Shown here: positions 8,922-17,264 of the stretch, piece after piece
Position numbering within the stretch: position 1 is the first letter of the stretch
Layout: every line of letters starts with the position of its first letter
Origin: Candidatus Kapaibacterium sp.
Lineage (GTDB): Bacteria; Bacteroidota; Ignavibacteria; Kapaibacteriales; UBA2268
Direction of reading: 5' to 3'
Assembly: GCA_026390695.1 (NCBI GenBank)
Contig: JAPLFL010000031.1
Location: 1 to 64,000 of the forward strand
DNA length: 64,000 nt
Position numbers and translations under genes: made by a program
Notes under the pieces: generated by a model
What the model was told of the DNA's origin: nothing
The model's input: the letters and a program-made list of their open reading frames with translations, nothing else
Databases searched by the model: none

Positions 8922-9608
8922 ATGGAAGAAATTGTAGATTCAAATTACGGTGAAGAGAAAGTTTTGACGATAGTTCTTGCTGATGATCACGAAATTGTCC
9001 GAGCGGGAATTAAAAGAATGCTTTCAATTAATAAAAGTATCAAAGTCCTTGATGAAGCTGCTAATGGTGCGGCTTGTGTGGAAATTATCAAATATCATAA
9101 ACCTGATATTGCATTAGTGGATATTCTAATGCCAATTATGAATGGTATTGATGCGACCAGAATAATCAAAGCTGAATGCCCCGATACGGCTGTTATTATG
9201 CTCACTGCATTTGAAGATTATTTACACATTGAACAAGCCCTTAACGCTGGAGCCAATGGCTATTTATCGAAAGATATAAGTGCAAAAGACTTGATAGAAG
9301 CAATTTTCCATGTTTTCGACGGTGAGCGGGTTTTTAGCAAATCCATTCTGAAGCTTTTAAAGAAGAAATTTCCTGAAAGTGTTGTAGATGCCACTCCGGT
9401 TGTTGTATCTAAACGAGAACAGGAAATATTGAATTTGGTTGCACTCGGCAAAACAAGTGGAGATATAGCCAATGAATTATTCATTAGTGTAAGGACAGTT
9501 GAATCTCACAGATATAATTTAATGCAGAAATTAAATGTAAAAAATGCAGCAGGACTTGCTCGATATGCCATGATCAATCAAACTATGTATAAAAGAGATC
9601 CTGAATAG
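8922..9608 (+). CDS. NarL/FixJ-type response regulator with LuxR HTH
   Basis: 228 residues. Receiver domain (about 15-130) with the acidic pair D21/D22, phospho-acceptor D67 (LVDILMP), T95 and K117 all present. It is followed by a LuxR-type helix-turn-helix (about 163-225: SKREQEILNLVALGKTSGDI, SVRTVESHR, LNVKNAAGLARYA). It is expected to bind DNA when phosphorylated by a histidine kinase. No kinase is adjacent, so the partner is unknown. Monocistronic, divergent from pheT, with a repeat-filled region downstream. Confidence 0.93.
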   Translation: MEEIVDSNYGEEKVLTIVLADDHEIVRAGIKRMLSINKSIKVLDEAANGAACVEIIKYHKPDIALVDILMPIMNGIDATRIIKAECPDTAVIMLTAFEDYLHIEQALNAGANGYLSKDISAKDLIEAIFHVFDGERVFSKSILKLLKKKFPESVVDATPVVVSKREQEILNLVALGKTSGDIANELFISVRTVESHRYNLMQKLNVKNAAGLARYAMINQTMYKRDPE

Positions 9609-10183
9609 TCCCAAGCTCCACTTCTATATTTTAAACTTCGTAGAACATGCTGGCTCATAACCTTCGTTTTTTCATTTTTCCCAAAAATATCCTCCAGACT
9701 CATAAATGTTTGAATTAATATCGTTTCCTACTTGAAGGCTGTCATTTGTGCGTATGCAGGAATCTCCTGATTGGTATTGGAAGGTGATTCCCGCATGCAA
9801 GAGTGTGTGAAAACTACATTTTCTTGTCATTCCTGCGAATGCAGGAATCCACAATTGCGCCATGGAAGGGGATTCCCGCATGCGAGCTTGTGTGAAAACC
9901 GCAATTTCTTGTCATTCCTGCGAATGCAGGAATGACATTCCATTGGAATTTTCGAGTTTTCACACAGTCTCTTAGTTCTGAATGACTGAATTTGAGTGTT
10001 TTCATACAAGCTCAAATACTGGAATCTCCTAAAGTGTGTCTGGCAGCGGATTCCTGCATTTGCAAAAATGACAATAATTCCTAATTAATTAATGAAATTA
10101 TATTATTTAAGTTAGTGCTTATTGGGTTAGATAAACTTTCCAACACTGACTACTCGATACCAATTTCCATTTTTAGATTTGAT
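9609..10183. other. Gene-free repeat region
   Basis: 575 bases without a credible gene. From about 9741 to 10108 it is a string of palindromic repeats and inserted terminal-inverted-repeat fragments. Short overlapping open frames on the minus strand (peptides such as VIPAFAGMT and HSCIRRNDK) are translations of the repeats. Confidence 0.8.
9741..10108. repeat. Cluster of nested palindromic repeats
   Basis: Three full or half palindromes of the ATTCCTGCGAATGCAGGAAT type (near 9744, 9830, 9913) are interrupted by sequences beginning GAGTGTGTGAAAAC (9800) and GAGCTTGTGTGAAAAC (9884) and ending GTTTTCACACAGTCTC (about 9956-9971). The inserted ends sit next to half-palindromes such as ATTCCCGCATGC, suggesting repeated insertion into palindrome loops. 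The right part (10049-10108) matches the unit at 1724-1781. The segment from 9800 on is co-linear with the inner element at 13181-13311 read in reverse. Confidence 0.75.
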
Positions 10184-11071
10184 TTATTTTTCTGGTACTG
10201 CAATTTCGTATTGTCTTCCCTTTGGCATTGGCAGGCTCTTTTGAAGAATCCATAAATTTAAAAGACGAATATCCTTATATGTATATCCTAATTGTTTGGC
10301 CCAATCGGATAAATCCGGTATCGAACGATTCCAACTGATTATTTTAGCTTTTACGGTTGAATATTTTTCGGATTCCTTAATTTTGAAGCCATATTTCTCT
10401 GCATTCAGCATGATTTCTTTGATGAGAATGATTCTGAAAATATATCTTGATGTCTCTTCATTTAAGAATAATGAGAAATAGTCATCTGCCGATTGAAAGC
10501 GTAAACTACTCGAAACACCGCTGTGTCCCATGTTATAACCCGCCGCTGTTAAAGTCCATGAATGAAATGTATCGTATCCCTCTTTCAAATATTTGATTGC
10601 AGCAATTGTACTTTTTTCTGGATGGCGGCGTTCATCGACAAATTCATCGATTCGCAAACCCATTTTTCTACCGGTTTCGGGAATAAACTGCCATAAGCCT
10701 TCAGCTCCCTTAGATGATCTTGCCATAAACAAGGCGCTTTCGGCTACACATAAATATTTCAAATCACCTGGCAGATTATTTTGTTTCAATAGATTATCAA
10801 AAAGTTCAAAATATTTACCTGAACGCTTCAAATACAAAATTATCTGTCCTGGCTGCTGGAGAAGCATATAGAACTCACGTTCAGCTCGTTCGCGAACTTC
10901 AGGAATATCTAATGGCACTTTCTCTCCACAGAAATCAAGATTATCAGGCATCTTTAGTGAAGAAATAAATTCAAAAAGGTTATTATTATTGACGGGAGCG
11001 CTCTCAACGCGAATTTGCTTAGTGCAGGAAAAGAAAATAAAAAATATAAACAAAAAAAATATTCTACCCAT
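10184..11071 (-). CDS. Lytic transglycosylase lipoprotein (SLT domain)
   Basis: 295 residues from the ATG at 11071, which has GGGGGGA about 5 nt upstream (an in-frame TTG at 11083 is the alternative). The N-terminus is a lipoprotein signal, MGRIFFLFIFFIFFSC, with lipidation expected on C16. The SLT/lysozyme-like domain (about 98-210) has the catalytic glutamate in VAES (E111) and the family motifs SKGAEGLWQFIP and TLTAAGYNMGHSGV. It should cleave peptidoglycan glycan strands from the periplasmic side of a membrane. It resembles MltD without LysM repeats; the C-terminal 70 residues have no recognised LysM. Convergent with the regulator at 8922 across the repeat region. Confidence 0.88.
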   Translation of the reverse strand: MGRIFFLFIFFIFFSCTKQIRVESAPVNNNNLFEFISSLKMPDNLDFCGEKVPLDIPEVRERAEREFYMLLQQPGQIILYLKRSGKYFELFDNLLKQNNLPGDLKYLCVAESALFMARSSKGAEGLWQFIPETGRKMGLRIDEFVDERRHPEKSTIAAIKYLKEGYDTFHSWTLTAAGYNMGHSGVSSSLRFQSADDYFSLFLNEETSRYIFRIILIKEIMLNAEKYGFKIKESEKYSTVKAKIISWNRSIPDLSDWAKQLGYTYKDIRLLNLWILQKSLPMPKGRQYEIAVPEK

Positions 11072-11224
11072 AGTTCCCCCCAAAAAACAGATAAATTTAA
11101 TTAAATTATTATAATAATTTTCTAAAAGTCAATTTGCATTTTTAAGATATTAAACAATTCAATGAAATAATTTGATAATAAAAAAATTGGCTTCAGCTCT
11201 TAGTTTTGCTCAATCGGCATTAAG

Positions 11225-12031
11225 CTATTCAAACACATTATCAAATTTTGCAACTATCACAAAAAAGTCAATTTCCTTTTCGGCTTCGGTTTCATTAGCT
11301 GCCTTTGGAGCAACTGAATAATCCTTTATTATCTTCAGTCTGCTTTTATAATCACCGAAGCTTTCGAAATATTTATAGAAAGCGCGTTCCCTTGCTTCTA
11401 TCATAGTTGAAATAAAAGCAGAGTCAGGTTTGATTATTTCAATTTTTGGCTGTTCTATTTGCTTTTTTGGTTTTGCATTCTTCTTTGGTTTTTCAGGAGG
11501 ACTAATGATAGTTCTTTCAGTTTCACGGTTAATATCAAGCACCGTTAATTTAAGATCAAACTTAGCCGAGCGGTTGAACCTTAGCAGTTCTTTAAGCTTA
11601 TCAAGCTCTTTAACGGCATCTGGATTTAAAGTAGTATCTGCTTGCTTAAAGAGATTTAAACTTTCAAAAACTCTGCCCTGAGTCAAACGTTTTACAGTGA
11701 AATCAACTTTTTGTTCAAAATATTTTTCCCCTGCTTCCATTCTCAAAGTTTCAATGGTTCTCGGGATATCATACCGAGTAAAGATCAAAGTATAGGTCTC
11801 ACCGGCACTTAATAATTGATCGAATTGTCCTGTTTTCGAATTGGATTTGATTTTAAACTTCTGTCCTGCAGCCGACCTTATCTCAATCGTTACGTCAATG
11901 GGTTCGCCGGTGTATTCATCTGTAATTACACCTTTCACCAGAGCTTTGGCTTTGCTATCATTAACAGGTTGAGCATTCAAAGCCGGTATCAATAAGATTG
12001 GACACAGGAAAATCAAAAAAAATGTTTTCAT
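11225..12031 (-). CDS. Periplasmic protein with N-terminal beta-sandwich and OmpA-like C-terminus
   Basis: 268 residues with a Sec signal peptide (1-20, ending LNA-QPV). Residues about 28-105 look like a carboxypeptidase-regulatory or transthyretin-like fold (ALVKGVITDEYTGEPIDVTI). The C-terminal part (about 130-265) has a pattern reminiscent of a divergent OmpA peptidoglycan-binding domain (LNPDAVKELDKLKELLRFN, then ARERAFYKYFESFG), interrupted by a Lys/Pro-rich insert. The OmpA assignment is an inference; the conserved Asp/Arg pair of OmpA domains is not clear. Its start is 12 bases beyond the stop of the cheY-like gene upstream, so they probably share a transcript. Confidence 0.6.
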   Translation of the reverse strand: MKTFFLIFLCPILLIPALNAQPVNDSKAKALVKGVITDEYTGEPIDVTIEIRSAAGQKFKIKSNSKTGQFDQLLSAGETYTLIFTRYDIPRTIETLRMEAGEKYFEQKVDFTVKRLTQGRVFESLNLFKQADTTLNPDAVKELDKLKELLRFNRSAKFDLKLTVLDINRETERTIISPPEKPKKNAKPKKQIEQPKIEIIKPDSAFISTMIEARERAFYKYFESFGDYKSRLKIIKDYSVAPKAANETEAEKEIDFFVIVAKFDNVFE

Positions 12032-12043
12032 AACTATTTAAAT

Positions 12044-12427
12044 TTAAGAAATAATCCAGTCTTTTTTATTTGTAACTTTTTCAATTTTTTTCTTTAAAAT
12101 TGAAGGAGTAAACGGTTTGACTATATAATCGTTTACACCTGCATTCAGGGCTTTGATCACATTATCTTTATCATCGAGGGCAGTGATCATAAGAATAGGA
12201 ATATCTTTTGTATCTTCTCTTTCACGAATTTTAAGGGTAAGTTGTAATCCATCAATGTTTGCCATCACCCAATCTGTAACCACAAGATCAAACTTATCCT
12301 TATCCATTGCTTCCAGAGCTTCTTCACCACTTTTTACAGATACTGAATCCTTTAAACCGATTTCCGACAGAGAATTTGCAATTAATCTTCTCATTATCAT
12401 TAAATCATCAACAACTAAAACCTTCAT
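12044..12427 (-). CDS. CheY-like single-domain response regulator
   Basis: 127 residues, receiver domain only. Catalytic residues are intact: D7/D8, phospho-acceptor D52 (VVTDWVM), T82 (MITALDD) and K104 (IVKPF). The WVMANIDGL stretch and 'KPFTP' ending are typical of chemotaxis-type CheY proteins, but no che genes are adjacent, so the name is not assigned. It could signal to the flagellar switch encoded at 57-58 kb or to another target. It is followed by the periplasmic OmpA-like gene. Confidence 0.88.
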   Translation of the reverse strand: MKVLVVDDLMIMRRLIANSLSEIGLKDSVSVKSGEEALEAMDKDKFDLVVTDWVMANIDGLQLTLKIREREDTKDIPILMITALDDKDNVIKALNAGVNDYIVKPFTPSILKKKIEKVTNKKDWIIS

Positions 12428-12660
12428 AAAAATTCAATTCAATTTCAATAAATTTATTTCAAAAAATATATCTTCCCAGCATCAAAAATAACAAACATAT
12501 AGCAAGCATCCAAGAAAAAAAACATATTTTATTATTCCCAGCACCTTTCAAATGAAATTCAAATTAATAAATTTCATTTATTAACATTTTCGGTAATTTT
12601 TAATCAAAGTTTAATTTAAAAAATAAAGATAAAGAATTTCCCATTTTTTATGAAAATTTT

Positions 12661-12679
12661 TGGTACGTTATTTGAAATA
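12661..12679 (+). promoter_or_regulatory. Sigma-54-like motif upstream of small protein gene
   Basis: TGGTACGTTATTTGAA resembles the -24/-12 consensus TGGCACG-N4-TTGCA, with the -24 GG intact and GA in place of the -12 GC. A TATAAT also lies just downstream (12686-12691), so a sigma-70-type reading is possible. A similar motif precedes flgB. Confidence 0.25.
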
Positions 12680-12722
12680 TTCGGGTATAATCAATTTTAA
12701 TAATTATTACATGGAGGTTCAA

Positions 12723-13088
12723 ATGACTATAAAGGAAATACGCTACACACCAACACAAGCCTCGGATATTCAACCATTTACGAAACCTGCAACCTCAAAG
12801 AAAGAACTCAAGCCCTTATCCGATACTAACAGTATTCATCAAGCATCACCTGCTTGGCAGAAGGATATTCTACTTTCAGCTATAAATATGCTGGAGAATA
12901 ATATCCAATTGAATGATATTCACCCTTTAGATAGAAAAAGTGCTTCACCAATTGAAACACATCAGGAAGCATTAATCGAATTAACCTTTTTTAAAGCCGG
13001 ATTTAATCCTGATGAAACATCCAAAGCACAGGCTAATATTAAAGCTTCAGATATAGCTTCATTGTTTAGTTCCGAGCAGATGAATTAA
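12723..13088 (+). CDS. Small protein with flagellin-like AQAN tail, unknown function
   Basis: 122 residues from the ATG at 12723, chosen because GGAGG lies five bases upstream; an earlier in-frame ATG would leave that site inside the gene. The N-terminal 50 residues are polar and probably disordered (TPTQASDIQPFTKPA). The C-terminal 70 look helical and end in AQANIKASDIASLF, which recalls the terminal helix of flagellins and related axial proteins (QAN...LSLL). No signal peptide. I do not recognise the family. Not obviously FlgM. A role linked to motility is a guess from the tail, the sigma-54-like motif and the neighbouring cheY-like gene. Confidence 0.65.
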   Translation: MTIKEIRYTPTQASDIQPFTKPATSKKELKPLSDTNSIHQASPAWQKDILLSAINMLENNIQLNDIHPLDRKSASPIETHQEALIELTFFKAGFNPDETSKAQANIKASDIASLFSSEQMN

Positions 13089-13129
13089 ATTCAGAAATTT
13101 CAAATTTTTCGAGTCATTTTCTAAATAAT

Positions 13130-13397
13130 CGAGCCTGTCTCAAAAGCCACATATTTAACAAAAATGTCATTCCTGCGTATGAGACTGTGTGAAAACACGA
13201 AATATTCACGTATCTATCATTCCCGCGAATGCGGAAATCCCCTTCCATGGCGCAATTGGGGATTCCTGCATTCGCAGGAATGACAAGAAAAGGTAGTTTT
13301 CACACAGTCTCGTATGCAGGAATCTCCTTCCAGTGCCACTTTAGGGGATTCCTGCATTCGCAGGAATGACAGAAATGAGGCGTTTGAGACAGCCTCG
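13130..13397. mobile_element. MITE-like element (outer), interrupted by an inner element
   Basis: 268 bases bounded by the imperfect inverted repeat CGAG(C/G)CTGTCTCAAA (left end 13130, right end 13397 in reverse complement). It contains two ATTCCTGC-type palindromes; the first is split by the inner element at 13181-13311. A related copy in opposite orientation lies at 16962-17068, where the same palindrome is uninterrupted. There is no open reading frame for a transposase, so any movement would need a transposase from elsewhere. The CTGTCTCAAA ends resemble ends of some insertion sequences (from memory). Confidence 0.65.
13181..13311. mobile_element. Inner 131-bp element with 16-bp perfect inverted ends
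   Basis: GAGACTGTGTGAAAAC (13181-13196) is repeated exactly in inverted orientation at 13296-13311. GTAT flanks it on both sides (13177-13180 and 13312-13315), consistent with a 4-bp target duplication. Removing the element and one GTAT restores ATTCCTGCGTATGCAGGAAT, an intact copy of the local palindrome. The interior holds two more palindromes of the same kind, around ATTCCCGCGAATGCGGAAAT and ATTCCTGCATTCGCAGGAAT. Confidence 0.75.
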
Positions 13398-13562
13398 TTT
13401 TTATTTCCCATTAGCTTTGCTTCTTGTCATTGCAGCGCATAAGGCTATTTAAAAACGTAGAATTTTGTGTAATGTCATCATGAGGCTATTATAAAAAGCT
13501 ACGCTTTTAAAAGGGTGAAAATGACAAGATAATTTAAACCCCCGAACCCCTCCTTGGAAATG

Positions 13563-13799
13563 CTAACAATTATACACAAATATTGACTAAAATAGGATTT
13601 TACTGATGAAACACTGTAAAGCCTTATTTTCTGACAAAAAACTTCATCTAAATTTTATAAATTAGTAGCTTAGACATTCTTGTCTGAGCATTATAAACAG
13701 CCAACAGACAGTAATGACTGTTCTACTAAAAAATAAGTTAGATGAAAGGTTTTTGATCCATTTCTCTGTTAATATTTAAAAGATGTGTATAATTGTTAG
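13563..13799. repeat. Fold-back (long inverted repeat) element
   Basis: CTAACAATTATACACA (13563-13578) is matched exactly by its reverse complement at 13784-13799. A second pair of arms nearer the centre is imperfect: ACTTCATCTAA...TTAGTAG on the left against its counterpart around 13725-13750, then AGACATTCTTGTCTG against CAGACAGTAATGACTGT. The whole 237 bases could fold into one long hairpin. It contains no gene. No unambiguous target duplication is seen. Confidence 0.6.
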
Positions 13800-13944
13800 A
13801 CTTTGAAATGAGTGGGAAATTGGAATGATTAAGTATTTTTTAATTATTTAGATTATTAAAATTATTACCAGATATTCTAAAATATATTTATATTCTTTTC
13901 GTTATATTTATTTAAATTTATAAAACATACACCTATTGTGATAA

Positions 13945-16614
13945 ATGATAAATCTTTGGAAATATTGTCTGATTTTAATTTATCCGATTATTTTTTATTA
14001 TAATTCATTTTCACAGATAAATATCATTAATCCCGCTCCTAATGCTCAACTTACAAGCGATTCAATTATTAATTTCAATTTTAGCAAATCATCAGCAAGT
14101 GGATTAAAACTTTATTATTCTTTTGATAAATCATCGTGGATACTAATTGATGATAAAATTTTATCAAACACATATAAATGGAAATTACCTTATTTCAGTC
14201 AAAAAAATATTTTTTTTCGTGTTGAATATTTTAATTATATAGCTCCGAAATTAATCTGGCAGATTGACAATGCTCATCTGTCTGAGATTCGGAGTGTTCA
14301 TTTCTCGCAGGATGGAAACTATCTTGAATCCACAGCTTATGGGAATGAAGTCATTGAGTGGTTTATTAAAAATAAAGCGCCAAATACCCTGATTTTAAAA
14401 CAAAATCAAAGTATAATAAATTCAAATTATTTTCATAATCACGATTCAATTATCTTCTCAAACAGAAATGAAATTTCACTCTGGGATCAGAAAAATAATA
14501 ATTTAATTAATTATACAAATTTATTCGCTGATGATGTTTATTCTGTTGTTGCGCATCCATACAAACTTTTAATCGCAGCTGCAGGCTTTGATTCTACAAT
14601 TAATATTTTTGACATAACGACATCGCTTCCAGTTTATTCAAAAAAATTAAATACAAGATTATATACAATATCTTTTGATAAGATTGGTGATAAAATCTTA
14701 GCTGCAGGTGAAGATGGAATAATTTATGAAATTGACTGGAAGCAAGATAAGTTATTGAATAAATTTTCCCAGCATGGAGCAAGCGGTGTAAATCAGGTAG
14801 TTTGGTCAACAGATTTTTCACCAGATGGCAAATTAATTTGTTCAGGTGGTGTCGATAGAACAGTAAGAATTTGGAAGGAATCCGATCCATCGAACGTTAT
14901 TATCATTAACCAACATAATTCCCATGTTAGGAAAACAATGTTTCATCCTTCAGGTAAATATGTACTTTCCGGTTCTTTGGACAGCACAGCAAGGCAGTGG
15001 GACGCCTCTACCGGAATAGAAATTGAGAATTCGCGAATAAAGCATGGAGGGCAGATTTTATGTGTGGATTATTCTCCGACAGGTGATAGTATCGTTACAA
15101 CAGGTAGAGATTTATCAATAAAGCTGTGGGAAAACTTCCGCTTACTTAAATACTCCGACACCGTTTCTTGCCGTATTCAATATCCACTAAAGATATATAT
15201 TCCAAATCTTGTAAGTTTTGATGACGATAATTTCAATTTACCTGTCCGGGCAGAAATATCTGATAGCATGAAATCTATCATTGGTGCAAACCAATATCAT
15301 ATAAAAGTAGTGATTGAAATACCGAATAAACTGCTTAAAGTTAATTCAAGCGTTACCGGTACTAATAGTTCAACAAGGAAAGATACAATAACTTATGAAC
15401 AGGATAACCTCACACTTCAAGATACTATTTTTTTACTCAACTGCACTGCACTCTGCACTGACACATTATCCGAACCCATCAGACTACTCTCGTTTGAAAT
15501 AAGAGAGCCAAATAATTTCACTTTTGCTTTGAATGATGGAACCCTGACCGTTTATTCCCCTGTACTTATTAAAATTCCACATTTGAAAGCAATAGTGGAT
15601 GATAATTTAAAGCTACCTATTCAATTTTCAGCACGTAAAGAGATATTTCAGTTTTTTGGCAAACAAAATCAATTTAAAATTCAATTTACTCTCGAAATTC
15701 CGAGAAATTTAATGCAGATAAACTCCCTGGTTTATCGTTTATCAGGAAACGATAGAAAGGATACGATTTTCTTTGAAGCTGATGGAATAAAGCTACAGGA
15801 CACGCTTTTAATGCTGGATGCAATTGCATTACAAGGCGATATTGTTCGGGAAGAAATCAGAATAGTAAAAGCCGAATTTATGAGTTTTCCAAAATTTTCG
15901 CCAGTTTATCGCGAAGGTTCAATTTCAATAATTAGACCAATCAGGGCGATAATTCCACATTTAAAAATTAGACTTGGAGATGAATTTGATATTCCAATTA
16001 TTCTTGATCCGTTTCCAGCAGTTGAGAAAATTATTGCCGGACAGAAATTATCTGCTTCTTTGGAAATAGAGATTCCCCAAATGATCTGTGAAATTCTTGA
16101 TACTCTGCCCCATTCGCGCCCTAAGAGCAGGAAGGATACTTTAAAATTTAATCTAATTAATTTGCCGTATCATAGAGATTTTTACAAAATCAAGGCTTTG
16201 GCACTTCACGGTGATACTGCCTCTGAACCGATAAGAATATTAAAATTTGATGTTTTAAGCGATACTACCTTAACAATTGAAAAAGTTAATGGCTTATTAT
16301 CTATTGACCCCTTATGTCCCGATATTGGTTTTTATAAATTAGTTTTCGGAGACAACGCAAATATTATAGAAATTTATCCAAACCCAGTCCAGGATTATGC
16401 AACAATTTATTTAAATAAAATAAGTGATAGTCCTTGTAAAATAATCATGACCTCAGCCGATGGCTCGGCGACAGGAGTGATTTACGAAAATTCACTAAAG
16501 TCTGGTAATTTTATTTTCAATATTTCAATGAAGGAACAATCAGCAGGAATTTATTTCCTTCGCTATGAGTGCGATGGAGAGATATGGACTAAGGAGATAA
16601 TTAAGGTGGAATAA
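13945..16614 (+). CDS. Secreted WD40-repeat protein with T9SS sorting domain
   Basis: 889 residues with a signal peptide (about 1-24, ending FSQ). A short beta domain (about 25-85) precedes WD40-like repeats (about 90-410; phrases such as VWSTDFSPDGKLICSGGVDR, VRIWKE, VLSGSLDSTARQWDA, VDYSPTGDSIVTTGRDLS). Residues about 420-790 contain three tandem copies of a beta-rich module (IPHLKA..DDNLKLPI, then ...RKDTI...LQDTI..L.A.AL), each near 120 residues. The last 80 residues are a T9SS sorting domain (IYPNPVQDYATIYL...SAGIYFLRYECDGE...IIKVE). Expected on the surface or secreted; ligand unknown. It is flanked on both sides by repeat-rich DNA. Confidence 0.88.
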   Translation: MINLWKYCLILIYPIIFYYNSFSQINIINPAPNAQLTSDSIINFNFSKSSASGLKLYYSFDKSSWILIDDKILSNTYKWKLPYFSQKNIFFRVEYFNYIAPKLIWQIDNAHLSEIRSVHFSQDGNYLESTAYGNEVIEWFIKNKAPNTLILKQNQSIINSNYFHNHDSIIFSNRNEISLWDQKNNNLINYTNLFADDVYSVVAHPYKLLIAAAGFDSTINIFDITTSLPVYSKKLNTRLYTISFDKIGDKILAAGEDGIIYEIDWKQDKLLNKFSQHGASGVNQVVWSTDFSPDGKLICSGGVDRTVRIWKESDPSNVIIINQHNSHVRKTMFHPSGKYVLSGSLDSTARQWDASTGIEIENSRIKHGGQILCVDYSPTGDSIVTTGRDLSIKLWENFRLLKYSDTVSCRIQYPLKIYIPNLVSFDDDNFNLPVRAEISDSMKSIIGANQYHIKVVIEIPNKLLKVNSSVTGTNSSTRKDTITYEQDNLTLQDTIFLLNCTALCTDTLSEPIRLLSFEIREPNNFTFALNDGTLTVYSPVLIKIPHLKAIVDDNLKLPIQFSARKEIFQFFGKQNQFKIQFTLEIPRNLMQINSLVYRLSGNDRKDTIFFEADGIKLQDTLLMLDAIALQGDIVREEIRIVKAEFMSFPKFSPVYREGSISIIRPIRAIIPHLKIRLGDEFDIPIILDPFPAVEKIIAGQKLSASLEIEIPQMICEILDTLPHSRPKSRKDTLKFNLINLPYHRDFYKIKALALHGDTASEPIRILKFDVLSDTTLTIEKVNGLLSIDPLCPDIGFYKLVFGDNANIIEIYPNPVQDYATIYLNKISDSPCKIIMTSADGSATGVIYENSLKSGNFIFNISMKEQSAGIYFLRYECDGEIWTKEIIKVE

Positions 16615-16688
16615 ACTAATATTAAATTAAATATAAAAATTCTATCGATAGATTCTTTAAATCAAATTTATCACAAAATCAATATAAT

Positions 16689-16760
16689 GACAGTTCCTTC
16701 GAATGAGACTGTTTAAAAACACGAAATAATTACTTATCTGTCATTCCCGCGCAGACGAGA
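16689..16760. repeat. Partial copy of the inner MITE-like element
   Basis: TTCGAAT then GAGACTGTTTAAAAAC, then CACGAAATAATTACTTATCT and GTCATTCCCGCG. This matches the left end and first 45 bases of the inner element at 13181 with several substitutions. No right end is present. Confidence 0.55.
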
Positions 16761-16787
16761 ATCTTCTTCCTGTAACACTTTGCACTC

Positions 16788-16858
16788 GTTACCAAGCACC
16801 TGCTTGGTAACGGATTGCTGAGGCAAAAGAGGAAGTTCCCAAGCAGGAGCTTGGGAAC
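16788..16858. repeat. Two palindromes of the GTT(A/C)CCAAGC type
   Basis: GTTACCAAGCA..TGCTTGGTAAC (16788-16811) and GTTCCCAAGC..GCTTGGGAAC (16835-16858) are 24-bp palindromes separated by 23 bases. This is a different repeat family from the ATTCCTGC one; from memory similar motifs are scattered through many bacterial genomes. Confidence 0.65.
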
Positions 16859-16961
16859 AAGCAGAAAAATTCAATTTTGCCTTCCATCACATTGATCTCA
16901 TTATTGTGAAACATGTATGTATAGACGACTTTCATCCTAATTTGTGATTTTTTTTAAATCA

Positions 16962-17068
16962 TGACAGTTCCCGCGCAGGTGGGAATCCCCTAAAGTGGCA
17001 CTGGAAGGAGATTCCTGCATTCGCAGGAATGACATTTTTGTTAAATATGTGGCTTTTGAGACGGCCTC
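16962..17068. repeat. Uninterrupted copy of the outer element (empty site)
   Basis: In reverse complement this begins GAGGCCGTCTCAAAAGCCAC and matches the element at 13130 over about 85 bases with only three differences, once the inner element there is ignored. The palindrome at 17011-17030 is intact (ATTCCTGCATTCGCAGGAAT), so it represents the pre-insertion state. The second terminal repeat is missing here. Confidence 0.7.
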
Positions 17069-17092
17069 AATTGATGATTTTCGGAAGAATGA

Positions 17093-17165
17093 CAGCAATA
17101 AAGAGTTTTTACACAAGCTCGAATGCAGAAATGACAAGGAATTGAAGTTTTCACACAGTTTCATA
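17093..17165. repeat. Degenerate repeat copy
   Basis: GTTTTTACACAAGCTC (about 17105-17120) directly followed by GAATGCAGAAATGACA, then GTTTTCACACAGTTTC (about 17147-17162). These are decayed ends of the inner element next to a half palindrome. Confidence 0.5.
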
Positions 17166-17264
17166 AGCATGGTAACAATAAATGATATACTCCATTAATG
17201 AAAGCAAATTGGAATATCAGGGTGCAAAAAAAAATCAGTACCTAATAAATCCGCTCTTTTTGTG

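Larger units (their letters stand above)
13089..13944. other. Gene-free repeat region upstream of WD40/T9SS gene
   Basis: 856 bases with no credible gene. It holds a nested MITE-like element (13130-13397), a stretch with GAGGCTATT-type sequences (about 13436-13520), a fold-back element (13563-13799) and about 140 bases of AT-rich DNA that probably contains the promoter of the gene at 13945. Confidence 0.75.

Noticed and set aside
9672-10015. Three overlapping minus-strand open frames of 60-70 codons
   Set aside because: They translate palindromic repeats (VIPAFAGMT, SCIRRND and similar) and overlap one another in different frames; no ribosome binding site.
13130-13397. CRISPR array
   Set aside because: Repeats are palindromic and nested in both orientations, with no regular spacers and no cas genes.
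13217-13411. Minus-strand open frame of 64 codons
   Set aside because: Lies wholly inside the nested repeat element; its peptide (SFLRMQESP, HSCECRNPQ) is repeat-derived.
16937-17198. Open frames on both strands around 17 kb
   Set aside because: Both run through the outer-element copy and its degenerate neighbour; typical repeat translations.
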